Below, piece after piece: positions 35,895-44,531 of a DNA stretch of 64,000 nt (its first letter is position 1; each line of letters opens with the position of its first letter). The DNA lies in assembly GCF_010993745.1 (NCBI RefSeq), contig NZ_WOTN01000002.1, positions 2,170,001 through 2,234,000 on the forward strand, given 5' to 3'. This DNA comes from Fodinicola acaciae (GTDB lineage: Bacteria > Actinomycetota > Actinomycetes > Mycobacteriales > HKI-0501). A program made the translations under genes and the position numbers. The notes beneath the pieces were generated by a model. That model had not been told where the DNA came from. It did no database searches and was given only the letters and a program-made list of their open reading frames with translations.

Positions 35895-36215
35895 TCATTC
35901 GGCGGTCGGTGGCGATGCTGCCAGAATCGCGGTGAGCAGACCGGGAAAACGGCGTTCCAGGTCGGCGCGCCGGAGCCGGCTCGGCCGGGTGTTGCCGACG
36001 ACTCTGCTGCTGACCAGGCCGCATTCGCGCAGCACCTGCAGATGATGCGACACCGTCGAGACCTTCACCGGCACGTCCAGCGCGGTGCAGGTGGACTCGC
36101 CGGCGAGATCGAGCGCGCGGATGATCTGCAGGCGCACCGGATCGGCCAGGGCCTGCAGGATGGTGCCGACCTCGACGGTGGCGAGGTCCGGCTGCGGCAG
36201 CCAGGTGTCCGGCAT
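35895..36215 (-). CDS. ArsR family winged-helix regulator
   Basis: A 106-residue regulator started at ATG 36215; a frame open to 36296 would overlap the divergent gene. The ArsR fold is clear: ILQALADPVRLQIIRALDLAG, CTALDVPVKVSTVSHHLQVLRECGLV, then SSRVVGNTRPSRLRRADLE. No obvious metal-binding cysteine cluster; a single CTALD Cys sits before the recognition helix. It is divergent by 64 bp from a flavin-binding protein gene, with a perfect palindrome in the gap. Confidence 0.9.
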   Translation of the reverse strand: MPDTWLPQPDLATVEVGTILQALADPVRLQIIRALDLAGESTCTALDVPVKVSTVSHHLQVLRECGLVSSRVVGNTRPSRLRRADLERRFPGLLTAILAASPPTAE

Positions 36216-36244
36216 CACACTCTCTTCCGACGGCGATCGGAACG

Positions 36245-36260
36245 TACGATGCTCATCGTA
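36245..36260. promoter_or_regulatory. Perfect palindromic operator between arsR-type and PNPOx-type genes
   Basis: TACGATG-CT-CATCGTA (36245-36260) is a perfect 7-bp inverted repeat with a 2-bp centre, lying 30 bp upstream of one start and 20 bp upstream of the other. Size and position fit an ArsR dimer operator controlling both divergent genes. Confidence 0.65.
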
Positions 36261-36279
36261 ATACACGGAGGAGGTCGCG

Positions 36280-36897
36280 ATGAGCCGATATGCCAACGTC
36301 GCCTACACGACGTGCGTGCGCAAGGTCCAGGAGGAGCAGGGCAGCGCACGCGCCGCGACGCATGCCCTGCTCGATGACGGCCCCGATCCGCTGACCGCCG
36401 CGGAGGCCGGATTCATCTCCGAACGCGACGGTTGCTATGTCGCGTCCGTCGGCGAGACCGGCTGGCCGTACGTGCAGTTTCGCGGCGGTCCACCGGGATT
36501 CGTGCACGTGCTCGACGAACATACGCTCGCTTTCGCCGACGTGCGGGGAAATCGGCAGTACATCACCACCGGCAACCTGCGCGGTGACAACCGCGTAGCG
36601 CTGTTTTTCATGGACTACGCGAGACAACGCCGGCTGAAGGTCTTCGGCCGGGCGCGCACGGTCGAGCTCGCCGACGACCCCGAGCTGGCCGAGCGGGTGC
36701 AGTCCGTACGCACCGACGGGCGGCCGGAGCGGATCGTCGTCATCCAGGTCGAGGGACTGAACTGGAACTGCGCACAGCACATCACTCCGCGCTATTCCGA
36801 GGTGGAGCTGTCCGCCGCGCTGCAGCCGGTTCGCGATCGGATTTCCCGTCTGGAGCGGGAAAACCAGCAGCTGCGCGAGGCGCTGGCGAGGCGCTGA
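36280..36897 (+). CDS. Pyridoxamine 5'-phosphate oxidase-like flavin/F420-binding protein
   Basis: A 205-residue protein from ATG 36280 after CGGAGGAGG. It has the split-barrel flavin-binding fold: FISERDGCYVASVGETGWPYVQFRG, LAFADVRGNRQYITTGNL and RVALFFMDYARQRRLKVFGRA. WNCAQHITPRY and a C-terminal coiled coil (RISRLERENQQLREAL) follow. Such proteins are FMN-dependent oxidoreductases of unknown substrate. It is divergent from an ArsR regulator that should control it. Its last 116 bp overlap, antisense, the C-terminal coding region of the MFS gene. Confidence 0.9.
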   Translation: MSRYANVAYTTCVRKVQEEQGSARAATHALLDDGPDPLTAAEAGFISERDGCYVASVGETGWPYVQFRGGPPGFVHVLDEHTLAFADVRGNRQYITTGNLRGDNRVALFFMDYARQRRLKVFGRARTVELADDPELAERVQSVRTDGRPERIVVIQVEGLNWNCAQHITPRYSEVELSAALQPVRDRISRLERENQQLREALARR

Positions 36898-38275
36898 CAG
36901 TGGCGCGGTGGCGGTGCAGGCCGAGTGCGGCCAAGGCGCCGGCCAGTGCGATCGCGGCCGCGGCGAGCATTGCCGCGACGAAGCCCTTGGTGAAACCGGC
37001 TGGGTTTGCCAACGTGCCGGTGGCCGCGAAGACAGCGCCGGCGACGGCGACTCCAAACGCGCCGCCGAGCTGCCGCATCGTGCTGAAGGTGCCGGAGGCC
37101 TTGGCGATGTCGGCCGGTGCGACCAGGCTGACGACCGCTTTGGTCACGGCCGGCATGGCCAACGCGAAACCGACGCCGCTGAGCGTCAGCGCACCGGCGA
37201 GCGGGGGATAGCCGACCGACGGCGTGGCGATCGCGGCCAGCCACCCGATTCCGATCACCTCGACGAAAAGTCCGGCGACGACGAGCCTTCGCTCACCGAA
37301 CCGGTCGGCCAGCGCACCAGCGAACGGCGCGATGGCCACCGGCGCGACTCCCCATGGCAGCAGCTGAAGACCGGCCTCCAACGGATTGTTTCCCTGCACC
37401 GCCTGGAGAAACTGCGCGGTCAGGAAGATGGCACCGGTCGCCGTGGCGTTCAGAAAGAAGACCGCCGTGCTGCCGGCGGAGAAGGCGCGCGAGGCGAACA
37501 GCCGCATCGGCAACATCGGCGCGATCGTACGCCTTTCCCATGCCACGAAAGCGATGCCGAGCACGACGCCGCCACCGAGACCGGTCACCACCTCGGCGCT
37601 TCCCCAGCCGGCGGCGGTCGCGCGTACCAGGGCCCAGATCACCCCGAGCACGGCCAGTCCGCCGAGCGCCAGGCCGACCGGATCCGGCCGGGCCGGCGCG
37701 GTGCTCTCCTTGACATGCCGGAAAACCAGCGGGATCGCGAGCAGCGCGATCGGCACGTTCAGCCAGAAGATCCATGGCCACGCGATGCCCTGGGTGATCG
37801 CACCGCCGAGCGCAGGCCCAAGCAGCACCCCGATTGCCGTGACACTGCCGTAAATGCCGGTGGCCCAGCCGCGCCGCTCCGGCGGAAACGCGGCGTTGAG
37901 CAAGGTCAGCGCCATCGGCATGACGGCCGCGGCGCCGACGCCCTGGACGGCACGAAGACCGATCAGCCAGCCGACATCCGGCGCCACCGCGCAACCGGCG
38001 GACGCCAGCGCGAACAGCGCCAGGCCAGCGATGAACACGCGACGGCGGCCGATCCGGTCACCGATCGCCGAGGTTGTCAGCAGAAGTACGGCAAAACTCA
38101 CCGTATAGGCATTGACCGTCCATTCCAGGCTTTCCAGTGAGGCGTGCAAGTCGCGCTGGATCGCGGTCAGCGCGGTCGCGACCACCAGCAGGTCCAACAC
38201 CACCATGAAGGAACCGACGGCGGCCAGTGCCAGCGTCCACCGCTGCGTCGCCGTCGTTGTCGTTCTCTCGCTCAT
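36782..38275 (-). CDS. DHA2-family MFS drug exporter (14 TM)
   Basis: A 497-residue transporter with 14 hydrophobic helices. Motif A is GDRIGRRRVFIAG, motif C is GPALGGAITQGIAWPWIFWLNVPI, and the first helix carries LDLLVVATALTAIQRDL; all are typical of proton-driven drug antiporters of the EmrB/QacA group. The C-terminal tail (about 40 residues, Ala/Pro/Arg-rich) is encoded opposite the 3' end of the flavin-protein gene, a 116-bp convergent overlap. Divergent by 114 bp from an ECF sigma factor gene. Confidence 0.9.
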   Translation of the reverse strand: MSERTTTTATQRWTLALAAVGSFMVVLDLLVVATALTAIQRDLHASLESLEWTVNAYTVSFAVLLLTTSAIGDRIGRRRVFIAGLALFALASAGCAVAPDVGWLIGLRAVQGVGAAAVMPMALTLLNAAFPPERRGWATGIYGSVTAIGVLLGPALGGAITQGIAWPWIFWLNVPIALLAIPLVFRHVKESTAPARPDPVGLALGGLAVLGVIWALVRATAAGWGSAEVVTGLGGGVVLGIAFVAWERRTIAPMLPMRLFASRAFSAGSTAVFFLNATATGAIFLTAQFLQAVQGNNPLEAGLQLLPWGVAPVAIAPFAGALADRFGERRLVVAGLFVEVIGIGWLAAIATPSVGYPPLAGALTLSGVGFALAMPAVTKAVVSLVAPADIAKASGTFSTMRQLGGAFGVAVAGAVFAATGTLANPAGFTKGFVAAMLAAAAIALAGALAALGLHRHRATVSASPAPRAAAGFPAPDGKSDREPAAARRTAPPRNSAE

Positions 38276-38389
38276 TTATCAGCTCCCGAGACGCATATTT
38301 GCCGGACAGCTGATATCGACACCGGCCCGTTCCCGGATTGGTCGGCCGCCGACCGACTACTTTCCGGCTTCGGCGGTGTCTGTACAGAG

Positions 38390-39367
38390 GTGACCAACGA
38401 CCTGCTTCTACGCGCGCGGCGCGGCGACGGTGATGCGTTCGGCCAGCTGGTCGAGCCATACCGGCGCGAGTTGCACGCGCACTGCTATCGCATCCTCGGC
38501 TCGGTCCAGGACGCGGAGGACGTGCTTCAGGAGACGCTGACCGCCGCCTGGCGAGGCCTTGACCGGTTCGAGGGGCGCGCGTCCGTACGCACGTGGCTCT
38601 ATCGGATCGCGACCAACCGCTGCCTGAACTTCCTTCGCGACAGCCGCCGCCGGCCGGCGACGGTGGACGAGCGGCCGCCGTTCCAGATCCCGGAGCCGAG
38701 CCGGCTGACCGAGCCGAACTGGGTCGAGCCGTATCCTTCCGACCTGCCGGACAGCAGCGCCGGCCCGGAGGCGTCCTACGAGAGCAGTGAGACGATTTCG
38801 CTGGCTTTCGTGACCGCGCTGCAAAACCTGCCACCACGGCAGCGAGCCGCGCTGGTTTTGTGCGACGTGATGGGATTTCGCGCGGCCGAGGCGGCGGACA
38901 TGTTGGAGGTCACCGAAACCGCCGTCAGCAGCGCGCTCAAACGTGCCAGGTCGGCGATCCCGGAGCGGCGGGACGGCACGCCGTTGCCGGATGCGGCCGA
39001 ACGCGCGATCGCCGACCGGTTCGCGGCCGCGTACGAACGCGGCGACATCGCCGAGATCGTCGAGCTGCTGACGACGGACGTACGCTTCACGATGCCGCCG
39101 TCGCCGCTGGAATATCTCGGCATGGCCGCGGTCGCCGCGTTTCTCGCCGCGGGTTTCGAGGCACGGCAGGGCCTGTCGTATCGGCTGGTGCCGACCAGGG
39201 CCAACGGACAGCCGGCTTTTGGCTGCTACGCGCAGGATCGGCACACGTCGATCGCGCGAGCGCATGGCCTGGTGGTGCTCTCGGTCGACGACCGCGGCAT
39301 CGCCGAGATCACGCGTTTCGCTGACAACGCGACGATTGGCCGCTTTGGCCTGCCGCGTACGCTATGA
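38390..39367 (+). CDS. ECF sigma factor with C-terminal SnoaL-like domain (SigJ/ECF41-like)
   Basis: A 325-residue sigma-70 family protein from GTG 38390; the frame is open much further upstream but only noncoding residues would be added. Region 2 (about 5-75): LLLRARRGDGDAFGQLVEPY and QDAEDVLQETLTAAWRGLDRF. Region 4 (about 140-195): LQNLPPRQRAALVLCDVMGF and TAVSSALKRARSAI. The C terminus (about 205-325) is a SnoaL/NTF2-like domain as in ECF41-type factors, which regulates activity in cis. It faces a drug-type MFS gene. The usual partner oxidoreductase is not beside it. Confidence 0.92.
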   Translation: MTNDLLLRARRGDGDAFGQLVEPYRRELHAHCYRILGSVQDAEDVLQETLTAAWRGLDRFEGRASVRTWLYRIATNRCLNFLRDSRRRPATVDERPPFQIPEPSRLTEPNWVEPYPSDLPDSSAGPEASYESSETISLAFVTALQNLPPRQRAALVLCDVMGFRAAEAADMLEVTETAVSSALKRARSAIPERRDGTPLPDAAERAIADRFAAAYERGDIAEIVELLTTDVRFTMPPSPLEYLGMAAVAAFLAAGFEARQGLSYRLVPTRANGQPAFGCYAQDRHTSIARAHGLVVLSVDDRGIAEITRFADNATIGRFGLPRTL

Positions 39368-40585
39368 GGCCTTGCGCATCTGGTCGATGTCCATGCCGCC
39401 GTCGGCCGACGACCACATCCGTGCCGTCACCGAGGTCGTCAGCACACAAAGCACACCGCAAATGCCGACGACGATGGCCATCCGCAGACCAAGCGAGGCG
39501 AGTGCGCCGGCGAGCAGGAATCCCAGGCCCTGTCCGGCGGTCAGGCCGGCGATGGCCACCGCCATCGCGCGGCCGCGGAAGTCGTCCCGTACGCGCTGGA
39601 TGAAGATCGCGTTGAGCGGCACCATGAACGAGCCGCCGATGCCACCGACGAAATACAGCAGGATGACGACCGGATACGGCGGCTGCGCGAAGATCAGCAC
39701 CAGCACCGAAGCCTGCAGCAGCGCACCGGGAATCAGCAGCCGATCGCGTGTCTCCACCCGGAAAACCCGGGTCATCAGCACCGCGCCGAGCACCATCCCC
39801 AGTGCCGGCGCGGCAAGCAGCACGCCGGCCAGCACCGGCCCGTGGCCGAGCTCTTTCGCGTACGGATAGGCGATCGCCTCCGGCGCGTTGCTGAACGCGC
39901 TGGTGACCCACACCAGCAGCAGGCAGCCGCGCAGCCACGGATCCGTGAAGACGTAACGAAAACCGTCCCACCAGTCCTGCCGGTAGGACCGGGCCAGCTG
40001 GCGTCGCGGTGCGGCACGGCTGCGTACGCCGGCCAGCACCAGCACCGCCGACAGCAGGAATGTCGCCGCATTGACCAGGATCGCGCCGGTCGGCTGGATG
40101 GCGATGACCACCGCGCCGCCGACCGCGAAGCCGGCGATCTGGCTGACCTGGTTGGTGATGTTGATCAGGCCGTTGCCGGTGACATATGCCTCGTCGTCAA
40201 GAATGTCCGGCAGGATCGCCGCGCGAGCCGCGACGAACGGCGGAGTGGCCAGGTGCGCCGCGTAAAGCAGCAGGATGATCAGCCAGACCGGCATGCCGGG
40301 CAACAGGATGACGCCGACCAGCGCGGCGCGCGCCACGTCGCAGACGACCAGCACCATCCGGCGTGGCAACCGGTCGACGAGCGGGCCGAGCAGCGGACCG
40401 CCGACCAGCGCCGGGATCCAGGCCGAGGCGTACGCGATCGCGGTCAGCAGCGGCGATCCGCTGCGGCCGAACACCAGCACCGAGATGGCCACCGCGGCGA
40501 ACTGATCGCCGAGGTAGGACAGCGTGTAAGCGGCGTAAAGGAAGCGAAACTCGCGTACCTTGAACAGACCTCGGTAACCGCTCAC
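39362..40585 (-). CDS. MFS transporter (MFS_3/enterobactin-exporter-like)
   Basis: A 407-residue carrier with 12 helices, started at GTG 40585. The N terminus FKVREFRFLYAAYTLSYLGD, motif A-like GPLVDRLPRRMVLVVCDVAR, and the soluble loop SYRQDWWDGFRYVFTDPWLRG are typical of the macrolide/siderophore-exporter group in actinomycetes. The substrate is unknown. It ends convergently on the sigma factor gene with a 6-bp overlap. No operon partner follows. Confidence 0.88.
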   Translation of the reverse strand: MSGYRGLFKVREFRFLYAAYTLSYLGDQFAAVAISVLVFGRSGSPLLTAIAYASAWIPALVGGPLLGPLVDRLPRRMVLVVCDVARAALVGVILLPGMPVWLIILLLYAAHLATPPFVAARAAILPDILDDEAYVTGNGLINITNQVSQIAGFAVGGAVVIAIQPTGAILVNAATFLLSAVLVLAGVRSRAAPRRQLARSYRQDWWDGFRYVFTDPWLRGCLLLVWVTSAFSNAPEAIAYPYAKELGHGPVLAGVLLAAPALGMVLGAVLMTRVFRVETRDRLLIPGALLQASVLVLIFAQPPYPVVILLYFVGGIGGSFMVPLNAIFIQRVRDDFRGRAMAVAIAGLTAGQGLGFLLAGALASLGLRMAIVVGICGVLCVLTTSVTARMWSSADGGMDIDQMRKAS

Positions 40586-40676
40586 CTAACCCCAGCCTCT
40601 GCCGCACCTGTCCACGCGACGATAGCGCACATTACTGAAATATTTCTAAAACTGGCCTCAACTGGAAGCAACCCGG

Positions 40677-42443
40677 TCAGACCGGCGCGAGATTCAGCGC
40701 CAGGCAGCCAAACTCCCGGTTGCCCGGCGGTCGTGGCGGATGCGGGTCGGCGCCGCCGTGCGGGTCGACCAGGACCCAACCGGGAGCCCAGCTGCTCGCG
40801 GCATCCTGGCGACTGCCGGGAAAGACGCGCGAGGCGACGATCCGCCCGTGGCCGGCCAAACCGGCCGAAACCCGCGCGGTGTAGTCGGTCGGATCGGTGG
40901 ACAGCCGCGCTCCGTGCACATACCAGACGCGGTTGGCGCCGGCGAACAGCCTGTCGACGGTCTTGGGCTGGCAGGTGCCGGCCCGTTTCAGTTTCGCCAG
41001 GCCGACAACGGGGATCGCGTACTGGCGGCCATACCAGGATGCCAGCGGGGCACTGAAGTTGTAGACGAGCACGCGGTCGCCGGGCCGGAGTTTGCCGGCG
41101 ATGTCCCGCAAAACGTCCCGACCGGGGTCGCGATAGCGGGGGATTTGCGTTTCCTCGTACGCACCGACCGCCGCCGGCTGCACGACCGCGGCGCCTCCGA
41201 CCGACGCCAGCAGGAATGCCGCCAGCAGTCCGACACCGAGGCCGCTGGTCATCGGACGGCCGCGTTTCCACCAGATGTCCGGATCGATTGGCTGGTCGAG
41301 AGCGGCGAAGACGCGTACGGCTCCGCGTGCCGCGCCATCGACGCAAGCAGCCACCGCGATCGCTGCTGGCGCCACCAGATACAACGCGACGCGATCCTGC
41401 AGCGGCAGGCCATTGAGCGCGGCGGCGCACACAGCAGCTCCGAAAATGGCGCTGAGCAGCGCGGCCCACAACAGCTTCCCGCGCCACGCCAACGCTACTA
41501 TTCCGCCGACCACCAGCAACAGTGCGAAAAACGGAAACGCCCAGGACAGCGGAGCGTCCACGAAACCATTCCACATCCGTGGCAGCCAGCCGATCAGCTC
41601 CAGCGGACCGGCGCCGGCCGGCGGCAGACCGGTGGGGAAGAAGTCGTCCTGGTTTTCCAGCCGTGGCTGCGATGCGCGCAGCAACACCACCGCCGCCGAC
41701 AGGATGCCGACTGGAATCGTTGCCCCCACGAAGAAAACCAGGTCGACGAACCTCCGCCGATACGACAGGAAGCAGACGACCGCGGCAACCACGCCGACCA
41801 ACACGATCAATGCGCTGTAGCTGAACATCGCGGCAACGACGCCGGCGACCATCCAGGCGCCGGCGCGCCGGGACCGGTGTACGTCCTGCCGATCGTCGGC
41901 CGCGAAACGGTCGCCGACGACGAGCAACATCAACGCGACCGCCGCCTCCGTGGTGTATTGCTTCAGCTCCCCGGCGTACGTGACCAGCATCGGCGACAGG
42001 ACGACCAACGCCGCGGCCACCACCGATCCCCACCGGCCGACCGCGCGCCGAGCCGCCGTGGCGGTCAGCAACAACGCCGTCGCCGCCGCGATCATCGAAA
42101 ACGTGCGCAGTCCGACCTCGCTCGGTCCGGTCAGCTGCAACAGGCCTTTCTCCACGAAAAGCCATGCCGGCGGCGCGATTTGCTTGCATTTCAACGGACC
42201 GGTGAGCTGGCCGAAGTCCAGATCGCGCAGGTTGATGGCGATGCACAGCTCGTCGTTCCAGAAACCCCGGTCGCTGAGCCAAACGCGGACGTACGACCCG
42301 ACGCCGGCCAGCAGCACGACGGCCAGCACGTACGGACGCCATTTGTCGCCGACGCGGCGTACCCAGCGGCTGAGCCGTCTCATCTCCTGCGGCCACTGCG
42401 AGACCGGAGCGGTGTCCGCCTCGGCCAACGAAGGTGCGGTCAT
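40677..42443 (-). CDS. GT39-like membrane glycosyltransferase
   Basis: A 588-residue polytopic protein from ATG 42443 after GGGAGGA. About 10-12 helices follow a soluble start. The first extracytoplasmic loop has the DE motif DRGFWNDELCIAINLRD, as in PMT/ArnT-type (GT-C) lipid-linked sugar transferases, and LGPSEVGLRTFS-type helix starts appear. The C-terminal domain (about 430-588) is soluble, with LRPGDRVLVYNFSAPLASWY. It probably glycosylates a surface protein or lipid. A GTG at 42485 overlapping the ROK stop is an alternative start, so expression may be coupled to the ROK gene. Confidence 0.8.
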   Translation of the reverse strand: MTAPSLAEADTAPVSQWPQEMRRLSRWVRRVGDKWRPYVLAVVLLAGVGSYVRVWLSDRGFWNDELCIAINLRDLDFGQLTGPLKCKQIAPPAWLFVEKGLLQLTGPSEVGLRTFSMIAAATALLLTATAARRAVGRWGSVVAAALVVLSPMLVTYAGELKQYTTEAAVALMLLVVGDRFAADDRQDVHRSRRAGAWMVAGVVAAMFSYSALIVLVGVVAAVVCFLSYRRRFVDLVFFVGATIPVGILSAAVVLLRASQPRLENQDDFFPTGLPPAGAGPLELIGWLPRMWNGFVDAPLSWAFPFFALLLVVGGIVALAWRGKLLWAALLSAIFGAAVCAAALNGLPLQDRVALYLVAPAAIAVAACVDGAARGAVRVFAALDQPIDPDIWWKRGRPMTSGLGVGLLAAFLLASVGGAAVVQPAAVGAYEETQIPRYRDPGRDVLRDIAGKLRPGDRVLVYNFSAPLASWYGRQYAIPVVGLAKLKRAGTCQPKTVDRLFAGANRVWYVHGARLSTDPTDYTARVSAGLAGHGRIVASRVFPGSRQDAASSWAPGWVLVDPHGGADPHPPRPPGNREFGCLALNLAPV

Positions 42444-42481
42444 GTCTGCGAATCCTCCCATGCATCCGCAAACCTGGCAGA

Positions 42482-43672
42482 TCACACCGTTGTGGCACGT
42501 CGCCGCATGAGTTGGTCGATCCCGCTCGGCGACAGCAGGTGCCGGGTCGCCAACAGGCGGGCACCTTCGATGCCGGCGCGCTCACCGAGCGTCGAGGTCT
42601 CGATGGACAGCGCGCGAGTGGCCAGCGGCAGCGCACGCGCGTACACGACGCCGCGGATGTCGGCGAGCAGATCTTCGTGGAGTTGTGCGATGCTTCCGCC
42701 GACCACGATGGTGGTGGGGTTGTAGAAACTGACAAGTGACGCGAGCACCTCGCCGATTCGTTGACCGGCGAGGCGAACCTGGCGGCGCGCGGTGGCGTTG
42801 CCTTCGGACACCAGCCGCACGACGTCCTGGCCGCCGGTCGCCTCCAGGCCGGATTTTCGCAGCAGCGCGGCGATCGCCGAGCCGGACGCGACCGCCTCCA
42901 CACAACCTGTGTTGCCACACTGGCAAAGCACGTCGTCATGACCCGGCAACCGGATGTGACCGATGTCGCCCGCCGCGCCGGCGGTGCCGCGATGCACGAC
43001 ACCGCCCGAGACGATGCCGCAGCCGATTCCGGTGCCAACCTTGACAAAAAGCAGGTGGTCGACGTCGCGCCGCTGGCCGTACTCGCCGACCGCCATCATG
43101 TTGACGTCGTTGTCGACCAGCACCGGCGCGCGGAAGTGACCGGCGAAGAAGTCCGGCACGCGATAGCTGTCCCAGCCGGGCATGATCGGCGGCCGTACGA
43201 CCGTGCCGGTGGCCGCCTCGACCGGGCCGGGCACGCCGATGCTGATCGCCAGCACCTGCTCGGCCTGCCTGCCGGCCTTTTCCAGCAGCTCGTGGATCAG
43301 CTCCAGCACGTCGGCGAGCACCACCTGCGGACCGTTGCCGATGTCGATGGCCACCGAGGTCTCCGCGAGCACGTCGCCGCCGAGGCCGGATATGGCCAGC
43401 TGGCAGTGCGTCGCGCCGAGGTCGACCGCGCACACCAGACCGGTTTCGGTGGCCAGGCCAAGGGCCCGTGGCGGCCGGCCGCGGGGCACCGGATCCGGTG
43501 CCGACTCGACCAGCAGCCCGTGCGAAATCAGCAGGTCAACCCGCTGCGCGACGGCGGCCCGGGACAGCCCCGTCTCGGCCGCGAGGTCCGCGCGGCGGAC
43601 CGCCGTGCCGCTGGCCACCAGGTGTGCGAGCTCGCTGAGCGCGGCGAGCTGGCGCTGCGTCGACGTCGGCAT
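42482..43672 (-). CDS. ROK family transcriptional regulator
   Basis: A 396-residue regulator. N-terminal winged helix (about 5-65): LAHLVASGTAVRRADLAAETGLSR. The ROK domain has the ATP-site strand VCAVDLGATHCQLAI, SIGVPGPV, a VDNDVNMMAVGE motif, VGTGIGCGIV, and the zinc signature CQCGNTGCVEAV. Such proteins (NagC/XylR-like) sense a sugar. It is divergent by 109 AT-rich bases from an isomerase/dehydrogenase pair, which it probably controls. Confidence 0.93.
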   Translation of the reverse strand: MPTSTQRQLAALSELAHLVASGTAVRRADLAAETGLSRAAVAQRVDLLISHGLLVESAPDPVPRGRPPRALGLATETGLVCAVDLGATHCQLAISGLGGDVLAETSVAIDIGNGPQVVLADVLELIHELLEKAGRQAEQVLAISIGVPGPVEAATGTVVRPPIMPGWDSYRVPDFFAGHFRAPVLVDNDVNMMAVGEYGQRRDVDHLLFVKVGTGIGCGIVSGGVVHRGTAGAAGDIGHIRLPGHDDVLCQCGNTGCVEAVASGSAIAALLRKSGLEATGGQDVVRLVSEGNATARRQVRLAGQRIGEVLASLVSFYNPTTIVVGGSIAQLHEDLLADIRGVVYARALPLATRALSIETSTLGERAGIEGARLLATRHLLSPSGIDQLMRRRATTV

Positions 43673-43781
43673 CCTCGAGCTCCTTCATTTAGAACAGAAA
43701 AAAGCATAAATACTGAAGGTTGGAACCCAAAGATAAGAGAATTACGCTGCCGATGGAGCGGAAACCGTCGGAGAGGACATC
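43673..43781. promoter_or_regulatory. AT-rich divergent promoter between ROK regulator and sugar operon
   Basis: 109 bp. From 43686 to 43745 it is markedly AT-rich (TTTAGAACAGAAAAAAGCAT and neighbouring A/T runs) in a strongly GC-rich genome, suggesting promoters and operators for both directions. It contains GGTTGGAACC at 43719-43728, an imperfect palindrome that may be part of a ROK operator. The GAGAGGA before the isomerase ATG is its ribosome site. Confidence 0.55.
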
Positions 43782-44531
43782 ATGGCGAGCCCGTTGAGCG
43801 TCCAGCTTTACACTCTGCGCGACCAGATGGCGACGGATCGGGACGGCGGCCTGCGCCGGCTGGCCGAGATCGGCTTCGGCGCGGTCGAGCCGTACGATCC
43901 GACCGCCGATCCGCGGGGCTTTCGCGAAGTCGCCGACGATCTCGGTCTGGCGGTGACCGGCACGCACGCGTACGCGCTGCTGCGCGAGCCGGATCGCGCC
44001 AACGCGGTGCTCGACGACGTGGCCACAATCGGCGCGTCGCTGGCGATCATTCCTGGCGGCATCGAGCATGAGAAGTTCACCAGCGTCGATGGCTTGCGCG
44101 AGGTCGCGGACCTGCTGAACGGCATCGCGGAGAAGACCGCGCCGTACGACATCAAGCTCGGATATCACAACCACTGGTGGGAAATCGAGCCGACGATCGA
44201 CGGCCGGCACGCCATCGAGGTGCTGGCGGACCTGCTCGCGCCGGGCGTCGTGCTGGAGATCGACACCTACTGGGCCGCCGTCGGTGGCGCGGATGTGCCA
44301 GCACTGCTGGGAAAACTCGGCGACCGTGTGGTGTCGTTGCATGTCAAGGACGGGCCCGTACGCAAGGGCGAGCCGCACGTCGCGGTCGGCACCGGCGCCA
44401 TGCCGGTGCCGCAGATCCTCGCTGCCGCGCCAAACGCGACGCGGATCGTCGAGTTCGATGAGTGCGCCACGGACATTTTCACAGCCTTGAAGGAAAGTCG
44501 CGACTATCTGATTGGTTTGGAGGAGGCGTGA
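43782..44531 (+). CDS. Sugar phosphate isomerase/epimerase (xylose-isomerase-like TIM barrel)
   Basis: A 249-residue AP-endonuclease-2-type TIM barrel. Starts SVQLYTLRDQMATDRDGGLR, with the metal-site residues GYHNHWWEIE, VVLEIDTYWAAVGG, VVSLHVKDGP and IVEFDECATD. These proteins isomerise or dehydrate keto-sugars and inosose. ATG 43782 follows GAGAGGACATC. It overlaps the next gene as GTGA, forming a two-gene operon with a Gfo/Idh/MocA dehydrogenase, divergent from a ROK regulator; together they suggest oxidation of an unusual sugar or cyclitol. Confidence 0.9.
   Translation: MASPLSVQLYTLRDQMATDRDGGLRRLAEIGFGAVEPYDPTADPRGFREVADDLGLAVTGTHAYALLREPDRANAVLDDVATIGASLAIIPGGIEHEKFTSVDGLREVADLLNGIAEKTAPYDIKLGYHNHWWEIEPTIDGRHAIEVLADLLAPGVVLEIDTYWAAVGGADVPALLGKLGDRVVSLHVKDGPVRKGEPHVAVGTGAMPVPQILAAAPNATRIVEFDECATDIFTALKESRDYLIGLEEA

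Noticed and set aside
40582..43047. Long minus-strand frame overlapping the GT39-like and ROK genes
   Set aside because: Arg-rich and without motifs, while the two genes in other phases have clear family signatures.
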